Assembly (NCBI RefSeq): GCF_024323335.1
Contig: NC_066585.1
Coordinates: 345,035,846-345,099,845 of the forward strand
Source of the DNA: Lathyrus oleraceus
Taxonomy: Eukaryota > Streptophyta > Magnoliopsida > Fabales > Fabaceae
Length of the DNA stretch: 64,000 nt
Direction: 5' to 3'
In this document: positions 1-9,827 of the stretch, one piece after another
How positions within the stretch are numbered: position 1 is the stretch's first letter
Layout: every line of letters begins with the position of its first letter
Position numbers and translations under genes: made by a program
The notes under the pieces: generated by a model
The model's database searches: none
Told to the model about the DNA's origin: nothing
What the model saw: only the letters and a program-made list of their open reading frames with translations

Positions 1-309
1 GTCTTTAACTTGGAGATGGTTTCCACATGTTCTGCCTTTTCATTTTCCAGCTGTGCTATCACTTTCTTCTGGCTTTCAAATTTTCTACACACCTCTGCAC
101 TTTTGCGACACAACTCTCTGTAGGTAGTGGCCAACTCTTCAAAGTTACTTCATCATCACTTGACTCTTCATCAGAGCCCCATCTTCTAGTCAAGGCAGTC
201 ACACGATTTGTAGCCTCTTCTATTTCACTTTCATCAGACCAAGTGGCAGCAAGACTCTTCTTCTGTTTCTTGAGGTAGGTCTGACATTCAGTTCTAATGT
301 GACCATACC
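1..309 (-). pseudogene. gag: Ty1/copia gag, C-terminal half (split zinc knuckle and following region)
   Basis: This is the downstream piece of the minus-strand copia gag whose upstream piece is 5843-6758. Read on the minus strand from 309, it supplies the His and last Cys of a CCHC zinc knuckle (G-H-I then T-E-C) and a Lys-rich stretch ending KKSLAATWSD. An acidic linker and a Glu/Lys-rich, probably coiled-coil segment follow and run off the window edge. The Cys-Cys half of the knuckle lies across the Ogre LTR at 310-5837. At 141-143 one base appears to be missing from a T run (minus-strand sense): the frame before this point ends in an unrelated tail, while the other frame continues through position 1 as Glu/Lys-rich protein. 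The reading is therefore broken twice, by the LTR and by a frameshift. The pol part is outside the window. Confidence 0.8.
305..309. repeat. Target-site duplication, left copy (ATACC)
   Basis: ATACC lies immediately before the TGTAAGACC start of the solo LTR and is repeated exactly at 5838-5842 immediately after its CTACA end. Five bases is the size usually made by Ty3/gypsy integrases. Removing the LTR and one copy restores continuous copia gag reading. Confidence 0.93.
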
Positions 310-1456
310 TGTAAGACCCCAATTTTGTCCCTAAGATCCCTCATGGCATCATATCATATCATATCATATCATTGCCTCAAGGATCATTGGACACCTTGCC
401 TCTTTCCCTGTGGGTGGGTTATCTTTTGAGTGTGGCTCTTGATCACCAAGCATGTTTGGCATATGTATATCATTTCTTTTCATTTGTTTACTAACCAAAA
501 GTACAAAAATATTGTCATCTAACCTTGTTACTTGCAGATGAAGCAATTATAGGTCAAGCCAGTCAATGCATTTCAATGAGCAATAGATGGTGGCCATTCT
601 TGAGAATTTGGGAACCATGATCATTCACAAGAGTTCATATGAGTTATGATATCATTTTGAATCAAGATCCCAAGTGGTAGAGGCTTGGATTTCATCTGAT
701 CACAGCCAAGTCAACTGAAACCCTAGAAAAGTCAACACAAGTTAACTGTGCATTCAATCATGGATTTGAAGGTGGGAGATGGTTAGAGAGGCCTCATTCA
801 TATCCATACAAGTCTCATTTGACATTTCAAACATCAACATTGAAGGATTTGAGGTCAGATGAAAAGTTTCCAAAAATAGTAAGTGACCTGTAATTTGTAA
901 TTGCCAAAAATGGAAAGGTTTTCTCCTCAAGATTACATGTCCAAGAAAGCTTCAAATGAAATTTTGCCCAACATGAAAGTTGAAGATCTTGCTCTCACCT
1001 TTCCAAAAAGTCCAAGAACATCCATTTCTCATGTGTGGTTAAGAAATTATGGATCAATCATTGCCAAGCAAATTTGAACTTCAAGAAGGCATAACTTTTG
1101 AACCAAAAGGCCAATTGAAATGGTTCTTTTTGGAACATTTCTCTCTGGATCTCTACTATCCAATTCATGCATCACATATCATGCATTTACATTACAAAAT
1201 TTTGGCATTTTCATTTGAATTCCATTTTGAATTTTGGAGGGAAAGTAGCAATTTGAAAAATATGCATTGTTTTCAATTCCAACCAATTACACTTGCCTCC
1301 AAACAGGATTTGAAACTTGTTCCAAGTGAAACTCGGTTACTATTCCATTGCCATGCATGCATAAGGGGTGAACTTTCCATTTTGCATAAACACTCTCATA
1401 TCCTTAATTCACTTAGCATTTGATTAAGGCTTAAGCTAAACATGATTAACAGAGGA

Positions 1457-1463
1457 TATATAA
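1457..1463 (+). promoter_or_regulatory. Candidate TATA box of solo LTR
   Basis: TATATAA lies 1.15 kb into the LTR, about 40 bp before a stretch resembling the start of the LTR leader in other copies. Homologous positions in element A (TATAAATA at 9820), element B and element G (TATAAAG at 44262) also hold TATA-like boxes, which supports it as the promoter. Confidence 0.55.
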
Positions 1464-2246
1464 CCATAATCATAACAGAAAATCACAAGAAGAACTTCAT
1501 AATTTCAGATCTGAAAATTTCTCTCCAATTGCTCTCAAACTTTTCATCGAATTTCTTCATAAGCATTGCCTATTTCTTGGTTTGTTCATCATCTACAAGC
1601 ATAATTGAAGATTGTTGAAGCAAGATCTTGAAGAATTCAAGCAAAATCGTGGACTGTTGAACCTTGCATCATCCATGGCAACTGAAATTTCTAGACAAAT
1701 CAAGCACTGTTGAGCTGCAATTCTTCATCCATTCATTCATTCAAGTGTTGAGGAATATCTGTTTCAGCCTTTCCAAGCCTAGATTGCACGATTCCACTTA
1801 TGTTTCTCCAGCAAGGTTAGAATTCGACTCTCATGTTTTGTGAAATTGATGTATGCATCTTGTAGATCCTCCATTGTTGATCATGCTGAGCTTTAGATCT
1901 CTTAATTTCATGCAATATTGAAGTAGTTATGATGATTATAAGTTTGATATGTTGAACTTCTTTTGCTCGATCCATTCATATTATGTAGAATTAGGTCAAA
2001 TTAATACTGGATTGTTGATGTGTGATGTGAGATGAATCCAATGGTATGTTGCTTGTGAATTTCTGTGCAAGTTTGTTCTTGATGATGATGAATACGAAGA
2101 ACACATGATGAATGTTAGGTTTTAGTTTTCCAGAAATTATTTTGATCTTCATGGCGCGCTTGTGCATGCGTTTCCTTGTTTCTACTCATGCATTGGTCCA
2201 GGTCACGCGCATGTGGCGTTTTGGTTGGTCAGAAGCGCTTCACGTT

Positions 2247-2279
2247 GCCACATCATTAAATGAAACAGCGTGTTTCATT
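2247..2279 (+). other. Conserved LTR leader motif and AATGAAAC inverted repeat
   Basis: A GCCA-GTCA/ATCA-TTAAATGAAAC motif at 2247-2266 recurs in the LTRs of A (10541-10560) and G (45078-45097) and, inverted, at 35666-35683. Here AATGAAAC (2259-2266) is followed after 5 nt by its perfect complement GTTTCATT (2272-2279). The inverted fragment at 35653-35673 has the same 8-bp stem with a different 5-nt loop. Confidence 0.6.
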
Positions 2280-2731
2280 GTTGAAGGGCGCTTCTTTTGA
2301 AAACAGGCTCGGTTCGATTCCAGCCTGAGACAGTTTCAACTAGGCCTTTAGCATTTATTTTCATTTCTTCATGTATCCATGTGCCATGCTATTTCATGTT
2401 TTTTTTCATTTTTCTCATTCATTCAAAAATCCATAACTCAATGAATATTGATCCAATTCACATGAGATTTTTTTCACAATGTCCTCATGATGTCTATTAT
2501 TGTTGGTGATTTTTCCAGAATTTGTGATTGGTTGAAAATTGTTTTAGCCTAGGGTTTGTTCATACATATGCTATGTTTCACCTTGCTTGCCATTTTAGTT
2601 GTGAAATGATGATGGTTAATCCAATGGATATGAAAATTTACATGCTTAAACTAGACATCCTAATGGTCATTTTGGTATAGAGTTTGTATTTTTCTCATTT
2701 CTGGTTGTTGAGATATGATGTGATTAATGTA

Positions 2732-2754
2732 GGTGTGACAATGTGTGTCACACC
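2732..2754 (+). repeat. 8-bp inverted repeat in LTR (GGTGTGAC / GTCACACC)
   Basis: GGTGTGAC and GTCACACC flank a 7-nt spacer. The GTGTGAC core, spacer and GTCACAC recur unchanged in the G-subfamily LTR at 45603-45623, although surrounding sequence is much diverged. Confidence 0.65.
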
Positions 2755-3815
2755 ATGGCTTGCTTGATTTGCTGATTTTCTTTACCATGCCAAATAAATG
2801 CCAATTGATATGAATTTTTGCATGATGATTCTTCTGGATGTTAAGTTGGATCATGAATTTTTGTGGAATTTTTAGATCCATTTTTGATTTGTTTGAGATT
2901 TTCTTTGCTGGTTGGCCATGTTTGAACTTTTGAAGAGTGATGAACTTTCATGATTTGTGAAATTCTTATGCTTTATCATATGGGTTTGAAATTTTGCACA
3001 TGTTTTCTAGACACTTTGAAGCTTGTCTTGGATTTGGTTTGGGTCATTTATCATTTGTCATCTCTGTTTTAGGATTGCCTTAAGTTGATGTATCAATTTG
3101 TGCTTCCTTTGAGCTTGTTAATGCTTACCTTGACTTGATGAATTTAATTGACATACTTATTCTTGTCCAAATGCCTGGATTTTTGGGGTGTTGATCATTG
3201 GATGTGTCATGTTTAGCCATGATTTTTCTTGATATTTGTTGAGCCATTTTTGAATTAATATGCCTTTGTTTATTCTGTTGCTTCAATGAGCTTTCAATTT
3301 GCATACCTTGACATGATTGGTTTATGAAATGAAATTGGTTGATGCTATTGACATGAGACCACTTGGATGATGTTCTAATTTGATTAATCTTAATTCTTGT
3401 CAATTTTCATGTTCTGTTTTAAATTGTTTCTCCTTCTTTGACCCTAGGCCTTGTCCTAGCGGTTTGCTTCTCATGTTTGAGATTGTTTTCAGGTTAAGAA
3501 GTGCATGGCTTTAAGGAGATTAATTCACATTGCTTGAGTTGGTTTATTTGATTGATATTGACTAACCTTGACTTGTTTTGTAGGATGCTCTTAGCTCATT
3601 TGAGTTGAGCTTGTGCCTTGCACATTGTAGCCTTGTTTGTTTGATTGTGTATTGTCTGTTGACTATTGGATTATCTGTTTGACTTTTTGAGTTGTATACT
3701 GATTGAGCTGGATTGTTTTCAGGTACATTAGTTGCTTAAGTTCATTTTGAACTTGCTTTTTCTTGGTTGCTTAACCAATTAGGTATACTTTCTCTTCTTC
3801 ATGTAGTCTGGAAGA

Positions 3816-3837
3816 CCTGGCCTGTTATTTGGCCAGG
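3816..3837 (+). other. LTR hairpin, stem CCTGGCC / GGCCAGG
   Basis: A perfect 7-bp stem with an 8-nt loop lies between the conserved flanks TAGTCTGGAAGA and CACCTGTCTGAAG. In the G LTR (46257-46274) the same flanks enclose a shorter stem, CCTGC/GCAGG. Confidence 0.6.
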
Positions 3838-4389
3838 CACCTGTCTGAAGTCCTCCTTAAGAGGCAATGCTTGTGATTGTTTATCTTTGTCCCCAAGTAG
3901 GAAAAGTCCTTTGATAAGGCAATTGGTAGATAAAAGAGATGTGTAGTCCATCTCCTACTATTCAGTGTGTCGTCCCTTTGCTCACATTACATGTTGATGC
4001 ATTGTGGATCTTAACCCAAGATCTATAGAGTCATTCACTTGTGGAGAGAGTTCCAACTTTCTGAACTCCCACACCTTCTATCATTTGAAGCTCTCCCTGA
4101 CCAGGGATAAGAGCAATGAGGCACACCCCTCATATCCTTTCATCTGCTTCACCTTAACTCTCAATGTTAAGGTTAAGAGCACCACTTACCCCACTCCAGT
4201 TGACTTTAAAGTCTAACCCTTGCTTGAGCCTAATTGCTTGTATATAGTGTGTGCTAACTGAATCATTGATTGCTTATTGGTTCATTTGTACATGTTTGCT
4301 TGTTTGCCTTTGTGCATTTATCATCATTAATTGTTCATTATTGCATGATCATCATTTCATATCTTTGTGACACATCTTTGTTTGTCCAT

Positions 4390-4830
4390 TGAGGAGTAAA
4401 CTTTAAGTCCATTCATTGGCCATTGTTCCTATGATTTGGAAGGGATTGAGTGTAAGACCATTTCATTGGCCACTTATGTCCTCTTTGCTTAGTGTTTTTG
4501 TTTGTTTATTGTATGTGAGGATTCAATTGTAAGTCCATGTTGTTGGCATTTGTTTTCCCATGATCATATGTTGGAGATTAGAGTAAGCCCAGATAGATTG
4601 GCATCTGACATCCAAGTTTTGTTTTGTTTTGAGAGATTGGAATAAGTCCATTTATTGGCATCTGATATCCATGTTTTGTTTTGCTTTAGGAGATTGGAAT
4701 AAGTCCATTTATTGGCATCTGATATCCCTGTTTGTTTTAGGAGACTGGTGTAAATCCATTGATTGGTATCCGGTATCCACCTTTGTTTGTGAGATTGGTA
4801 CAAGTCCGGCAATTGGCATCCGGTATCATT
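4390..4830 (+). repeat. Degenerate tandem repeats in solo LTR, about 50-59 bp period
   Basis: The clearest copies begin at 4574, 4633, 4690, 4741 and 4791, each with the pattern GAGATTGG, TAAGTCCA, ATTGGCATC and TATCC. Two or three weaker copies lie upstream from about 4390. The unit is related to the tandem repeat at 47185-47410 in the G LTR. Confidence 0.8.
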
Positions 4831-5447
4831 TGTTTTGATTATTTGTTATTGCTCATTGCTTATTCCTAAGGACACTTGAATCATTTTCCATATGATCTCA
4901 AGAGGTGAACCTTTCTGAGAAGTTTTACACTCCATTATCCATACCCTCTTTGTTCAAAACCTTTTCACATGTTGCTTTCAAAACTTGAAATATATTGTGC
5001 AAACATCTTCATGTCTTTTCAAATTAGAAACTTGGACCTTAAGTCCTTGATTTTTCAAACTTCACTTTTGATAATACTTCTTTCTGAATTGAATCTTAAT
5101 CATACCTTGACCATATTTTGTGAATACTCATAATCAATTAACTTCACTCATTCAATTGTTTTGATGGCTTTGTCCATTCTTGTTAAGTTTTTCATACATT
5201 AGCCATAGGTTTCAATTATCATAGTGGTTGATGTAAATCTTACCTTGTCCTTAGTGAGTTGATTGTAAGTCTTCCATACTTATTATAGGGTTAACCCCTC
5301 ACTAGTATGTTGAAGTCGTCCTCGCATGATGGATTGTTGATTCAGGTTGAGTTTTCTCCCATTGGTAATAAAAAACCTTATGGCTTGTGTTTTAAAACGA
5401 ATTCACTAATTTTTGGAAATCTTTTAGCCGAACTACGGCGTTTTGAT

Positions 5448-5476
5448 CCTTAGCTTTCATGGAAGGTACGTAGGCA
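5448..5476 (+). other. Hairpin immediately before TACGTAGGCA
   Basis: CTTTC (5454-5458) can pair with GAAGG (5462-5466, one U-G pair); CCTT (5448-5451) with AAGG is an alternative. The element TACGTAGGCA follows at 5467. See the equivalent hairpins in A (12848-12861) and G (47023, 47487, 47577). Confidence 0.5.
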
Positions 5477-5837
5477 ACGGGTTCATCCGTTCAAACACAA
5501 AAACAATAAAAATTGTATATTCTTTTCTCATCTTCCCAATCATGTTTGCACAATAATATTTTCATAACAAATAACATTTCGTACAACAAGTGTGAAAAGG
5601 GCTCCCTAGGAGTACCTAGGACGTTTTGAGTGCCTAACACCTTCCCATTGCGTAATTTACCCTTTACCCAGATTCTCTGATCTTTTCATTAGTTTTCTAT
5701 GTGTAAAACTTCTTAGGCTTTTGTTCGCTTTTTAGCCATTCCTTAGGATAAATAAAAGTGCAATGGCGACTCGATTCTTTGTATGCTTTGCTTTTGATTT
5801 AATCAATAAATCATAAAGTGACGAATACACCGCTACA

Positions 5838-5842
5838 ATACC
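5838..5842. repeat. Target-site duplication, right copy (ATACC)
   Basis: This is an exact match to 305-309 and marks the right edge of the solo LTR insertion into copia gag. Confidence 0.93.
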
Positions 5843-6758
5843 CATCACATTTATGGCACTGAACTCCTTTTCCTTCTTTGGGCTTTTCATCTGACCTTGT
5901 TCTTCTTCCAATATTGTTGGATTTACCAATGTCAGATGCGATGTTCTTGACATTGGCCTTAGATATTACATCCATCTTTTTTATAAGTATGTTGAACTGT
6001 CTTCCCAGCATTGCTACATCATTTGCCAGATCTTCATCAATATCTTGACCACCTTCTTCCTCTTCCCATTCAGTGTTTGACATGAAGGTTATGCTTTTGG
6101 CTTTCTTTTCAGATCCATCACACATTCCCATCTCAAATGTTTGGAGGGATCTAATTAGCTCATCAACTCTCATATTTGAGATGTCTTGAGACTCTTCTAT
6201 GGCTGTCACCTTCATAGCAAATCTCTTAGGGAGTGACCTGAGTATTTTCCTTACTAATTTTTCATCTAACATCTTTTCTTCCAAAGCTCTTGAGGCATTA
6301 ACAATTTCAAGGATATTCATATGAAATTCATGAATATTTTCATCTTCTTTCATCCTTAAAATTTCAAACTTGGTAGTGAGCACCTGCAATCTAGACATCT
6401 TCACTCTAGAGATGCCTTCATGAGTAGTTTTGAGAATGTCCCAAGCATCTTTAGCCACCTCACGGTTATTTACCAATCTGAAGATATTCTTGTCTACTCC
6501 ATTGAATATAGCATTCAATGCTTTGGAATTTCTAAGGGCTAGATCATCCTCCTCCTTGGACCATTGTTCTTCAGGCTTCTTATCAGTTGTAGTTTCTCCT
6601 TCCTTAGTAACTACTAGATGTTCCCAACCTGTTAACACAACCTTCCAAGCCTTATTATCCATAGATTTTAGGAAGGCTACCATTAGAGGTTTCCAGTAGT
6701 CATAGTTAGATCCATCCAAAATAGGGGGCCTGTGAACAGATCCTCCATCTCTCTCCAT
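5843..6758 (-). pseudogene. gag: Ty1/copia Gag, N-terminal part, interrupted by solo LTR
   Basis: This encodes about 305 residues of a copia nucleocapsid/capsid protein of SIRE/Maximus type. I place the start at the ATG at 6758 (M-E-R-D); the frame is open further upstream with no better ATG. The N-terminus has the DGSNYDYWK pattern of the DUF4219-like segment. It is followed by a UBN2-type capsid region with W-D-I-L near the middle and the stretch RLQVLTTKFEILRMKEDE, then a Lys-rich linker and the first half of a CCHC knuckle (C-H-K-C-D-G-Y). The Ogre LTR enters exactly inside this knuckle. The rest of gag is at 1-309. The primer-binding site and LTR lie just upstream, so this is the 5' end of a minus-strand copia element whose pol lies beyond the left window edge. 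Confidence 0.9.
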
Positions 6759-6810
6759 AGTACCAGAAAGTATCGTCCCTAGACTCACCCAGAACCAGAG
6801 CAGGATGCCT

Positions 6811-6822
6811 GCTCTGATACCA
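6811..6822 (-). other. Copia primer-binding site (initiator Met-tRNA type)
   Basis: On the minus strand this reads TGGTATCAGAGC, the standard complement of the plant initiator methionine tRNA 3' end used by copia elements. It lies 2 nt inside the LTR edge at 6825. Confidence 0.92.
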
Positions 6823-6824
6823 AT

Positions 6825-7848
6825 TGAAATTCTGGTATTAGATATGAGATGTCGAAGGTAATGTCACGACACTAATATCTGAAAAATACAAGCAGGATAA
6901 AGATAAAGAACTGTAATGCAAAAGACACAAGCAATTGTTAACCCAGTTCGGTGCAACTTACCTACGTCTGGGGGATACCAAGCCAGAAAGGAAATTCACT
7001 AAATAGAATCAGTTCAAAGACTCTCAGTAAACTACACAAGTTACAGTCTTTTTCACCTAATCTCTACCCGTGTGACTTCTACCTAAGAACTCTTAGATAT
7101 GAGATCCCACTCACTCCCCCTCAATCACACCAGTGATATTAAACAAGAATTACAATGAAAAGAAGACACTTTTCAAAGACACACACTTGATCTTACTTAG
7201 CATCTTCAATCAAGTAGACAGACACTCATGCTTAAAAGCTTAGAGTGACAAATTACAACTCAAAAATCAGACCAATTCAATCATCTATGGATGAATTGAA
7301 TGGCTTACAAGTCACACGACCACACAAGACTTAAACCCTTAATCTCTCTCAATATTTCGCTCTGTATTTCTTGTGTATCAAATCAGGTTTTCCATGTCCT
7401 TTCTATAGAAGCATTTGGCTAGGCTTGGACATCATAAAACCCTAAAACTATTTTCCTTTTAAATCTTCTCATGATAGTAGATTAGATATCTTTGGGAAAT
7501 AAGTTAATCACGTTGTAATTACTGATTGATAGCGTGTTTAATTAACTCATCAATCATACATAGATTGCCATTAAAAGCGCAATCACATAATACATAACAT
7601 TCAGACTGAATGTTCTGTATACAGATGTCATGACATCGGGTCTGACATCCTGGAACAATCCTGCATAATTATATTTTAAACTTCTAGCAGGTACATGATA
7701 TCAGATGTCATGACATCGGGTATGACATCCTGAAACAATCCTGCATAATTATGTTTTAAACTTCCAGCAGGTACAAGATATCTTATGTTGATACATCACA
7801 TGTGACAACTTGTGAACACTCTTGGTTTTACCAAAATTGCTGCCAACA
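6825..7848 (-). mobile_element. Copia 5' LTR, about 1,024 bp
   Basis: On the minus strand the LTR begins TGTTGGCAGC at 7848 and ends AATTTCA at 6825, next to the primer-binding site. A length near 1 kb suits SIRE/Maximus elements. It holds an 80-bp tandem duplication (7622-7781). The left-hand LTR of this element is outside the window, so the target duplication cannot be checked. It is inserted in an Ogre LTR fragment whose 169 bp remain at 7849-8017. No gene is seen inside. Confidence 0.85.
7622..7781 (-). repeat. 80-bp tandem duplication in copia LTR
   Basis: Two units, 7622-7701 and 7702-7781, differ at only about five positions. Each contains the 14-bp palindrome GATGTCATGACATC, a possible transcription-factor site in the LTR promoter. 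Confidence 0.85.
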
Positions 7849-8017
7849 CTTAGAACCAACAATGTACAAGTATGATACAATCACATGGTGCTTGGTGATC
7901 TCTCCCAAAACAAACCCAATGAAGGAGGTGTAAGGAGAATGCCAATGTATGATCCCAATGCTAATGCTTATGATGAAATTGCATGAGGAATCTTAGGGTC
8001 AAAATTGGGATCTTACA
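7849..8017 (-). mobile_element. Start of a minus-strand Ogre LTR (element C), cut by the copia insertion
   Basis: On the minus strand from 8017 it reads TGTAAGATCCC then CCTAAGATTCCTCATG, matching the first bases of the other Ogre LTRs. After 169 bp the copia LTR begins. The rest of C lies outside the window. The flank GGTCC at 8018-8022 would be its target duplication if the other copy could be seen. Confidence 0.75.
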
Positions 8018-8304
8018 GGTCCTAAGACTACAAACATAATCAAAACACACAAACAATATACACAATCACAAGATATGGATCAAATGAGAAAAGTGAAAGG
8101 GACATAAACATAAACGAGTTATATGAAATGTAAATGGAAATGAATGAAAAATGACTGAAATTTAAATTGCATAAAGTAAATGGCTTGAAAGTAAAAGCAT
8201 AATGAATAAAAGTTAGTCAATGATTAGTCAAAAGTTAGTGTTGAGTTTAATTGATTAAGTCATTCTTTGGAAAACACTCAACCATTCATTCACAAGTATG
8301 GATC
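8018..8304 (-). mobile_element. Part of minus-strand Ogre LTR B, left of element A
   Basis: The minus-strand sequence resembles the middle of Ogre LTRs (for example GTCTTAGGAC here against ATCTTAGGAC in A at about 11883). With 29885-33179 it forms one LTR that was opened by the insertion of A. No gene is present. Confidence 0.65.
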
Positions 8305-9819
8305 TGTAAGACCCCAATTTTGACCCTAAGATCCCTCATGGCATCATAACATTGCATTTGCATTGCCTCAAGGATCATTAGCATCTTGGTTCCCTTTGCC
8401 TTTGAGTGGGATCCCTTGTGAGTGGGTTGAGATCAGCAAGCATGCTTGAATTGTATATCATTGTTTTTCTTATTTTGTTTACTAACCAAAAGCACAAAAA
8501 TATGTCACTAACATCTGTTGTTTGTAGCTTGAGCAATCACAAGGTCCAAAGCATCTAAGAGATCTTTTGTGCAATGATAAGGTCAAGAGGAGATGAAAGC
8601 AAGCATGGTAATGGTTCCCAAAGCTCTCCTCCATCAAATATGCCTCTCTAGAATCTCAATTCATCATTTTGATCAAATCAAGTCAAAGGGTTTGAGGGTT
8701 GTTCCCCAAAAAACCCCTAATTCATCTATGCACTACAATGCCTTGCTCTTGAAGCAACCTCAGCCCTTGATCAAATACAATCAAGGGAAGTTCTTTAATT
8801 CTTCATTTAATGCATATTTGATCTTATTTGAGTGTCCTCAATCATCAACTCATCAAGATATGAGTTGTGGATTTGAGAAGTTGATCAGTCAATTCATCTA
8901 ACTATTTTGAAATACACTGAGACCTAACGTTTTGTGTGTTGGTCAAATGGAGATGATCCCAAAAGAAAAAATGTTCTTAAGGACAATATGAACAACTTTA
9001 ATGTTCATAAAAAATTGATTTGAAGCTTGGAAGGTCATCTCCCATTCCAAGACATTATAGGTCATTTTGACTGAAACCCTAATTTTGGGTCAACTTCCCA
9101 AGGACATAACTCATTCATTTTTTATGATTTTGAGGTGGGATCAAATTCATTGGAAATATTAATATGTCTACTTCAAATGTTATGTTGAACAAAATTTCAA
9201 AATCTCAAAGGCAATACATGTGATAAATCAAGACATTATAGGTCACTTTGGACCAAATGCATTGAAAGGCAAAAAAGTCCAACTTCAAGTGCCCATAACT
9301 CTTTCATAAAAAATCCAAATGATGCAAAATGTAAGTCCATTTTGATTGTCTTGAATAGATCTACAACTTTGTTGTTGGAGGTTTTTTTCATTTAAGGCTT
9401 GCATCATCAAAACAGAAGGGCTTGAACATTGGCCAAATTTAGAAACTTTGCCTTTTCATGTTTTGCACCTTGCACTTTAAACTCAAATTTCACCAATTTC
9501 CACACTTCAAATGGATTTTTGCCCAACATAAAAATTGTTCCTTACATCAAAACCTTTCCAACCATTACTCACATGATCATTTTTGGCTTTGGCAAATGGT
9601 ATTTTCGAGAGGAGAAGCTTTTGGTTCAATTATGCATAACACCTCAAAATTCCATGCACAAGCAATTACCATTCAGATTACACGCCCATTTCACTTTGGT
9701 ATGATTTCAGATTGCATTTGGCATTGATTTTGGGCCTTTTGCATGATCATGCAAGCCCATGCAATGGATGTCCAATTTCATGCACACGGCTTTGATCACA
9801 CTCACCTTGCCAGTCCCTC

Positions 9820-9827
9820 TATAAATA
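9820..9827 (+). promoter_or_regulatory. TATA box of element A 5' LTR
   Basis: TATAAATA lies in a context with C-rich sequence before and GAAG after, a strong plant TATA match. The copy in the 3' LTR is at 27243-27250 and the minus-strand LTR B has the same octamer at 31661-31668. Confidence 0.75.

Larger units (their letters stand above)
310..5837 (+). mobile_element. Ogre-type solo LTR, 5,528 bp
   Basis: The segment starts TGTAAGACCCC and ends CACCGCTACA, the same termini as the LTRs of element A (8305-13230). It carries LTR landmarks in order: TATATAA at 1457, a GTGTGAC inverted repeat at 2733, a CCTGGCC hairpin at 3816, degenerate tandem repeats at about 4390-4830, the motif TACGTAGGCA at 5467 and the conserved end block from about 5590. 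There is no primer-binding site, gag or pol, and both flanks carry ATACC. It is a solo LTR, the usual product of recombination between the two LTRs of a full element. Small ORFs inside it have no recognisable content and look like chance. No other gene is visible in this 5.5 kb. Confidence 0.92.

Noticed and set aside
1049..1423. 124-codon open frame in the solo LTR
   Set aside because: It lies wholly inside the LTR upstream of the TATA box, has no family resemblance and is not preserved in other LTRs.
8300..8304. Element A and LTR B as a tandem pair
   Set aside because: They are in opposite orientation and A is bounded by GGATC/TGATC, so A is an insertion into B.
9429..9727. Overlapping ~90-codon frames in LTR A, also present near 26821-27099
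   Set aside because: They recur only because the two LTRs are copies; composition is that of AT-rich non-coding sequence and they end near the promoter.
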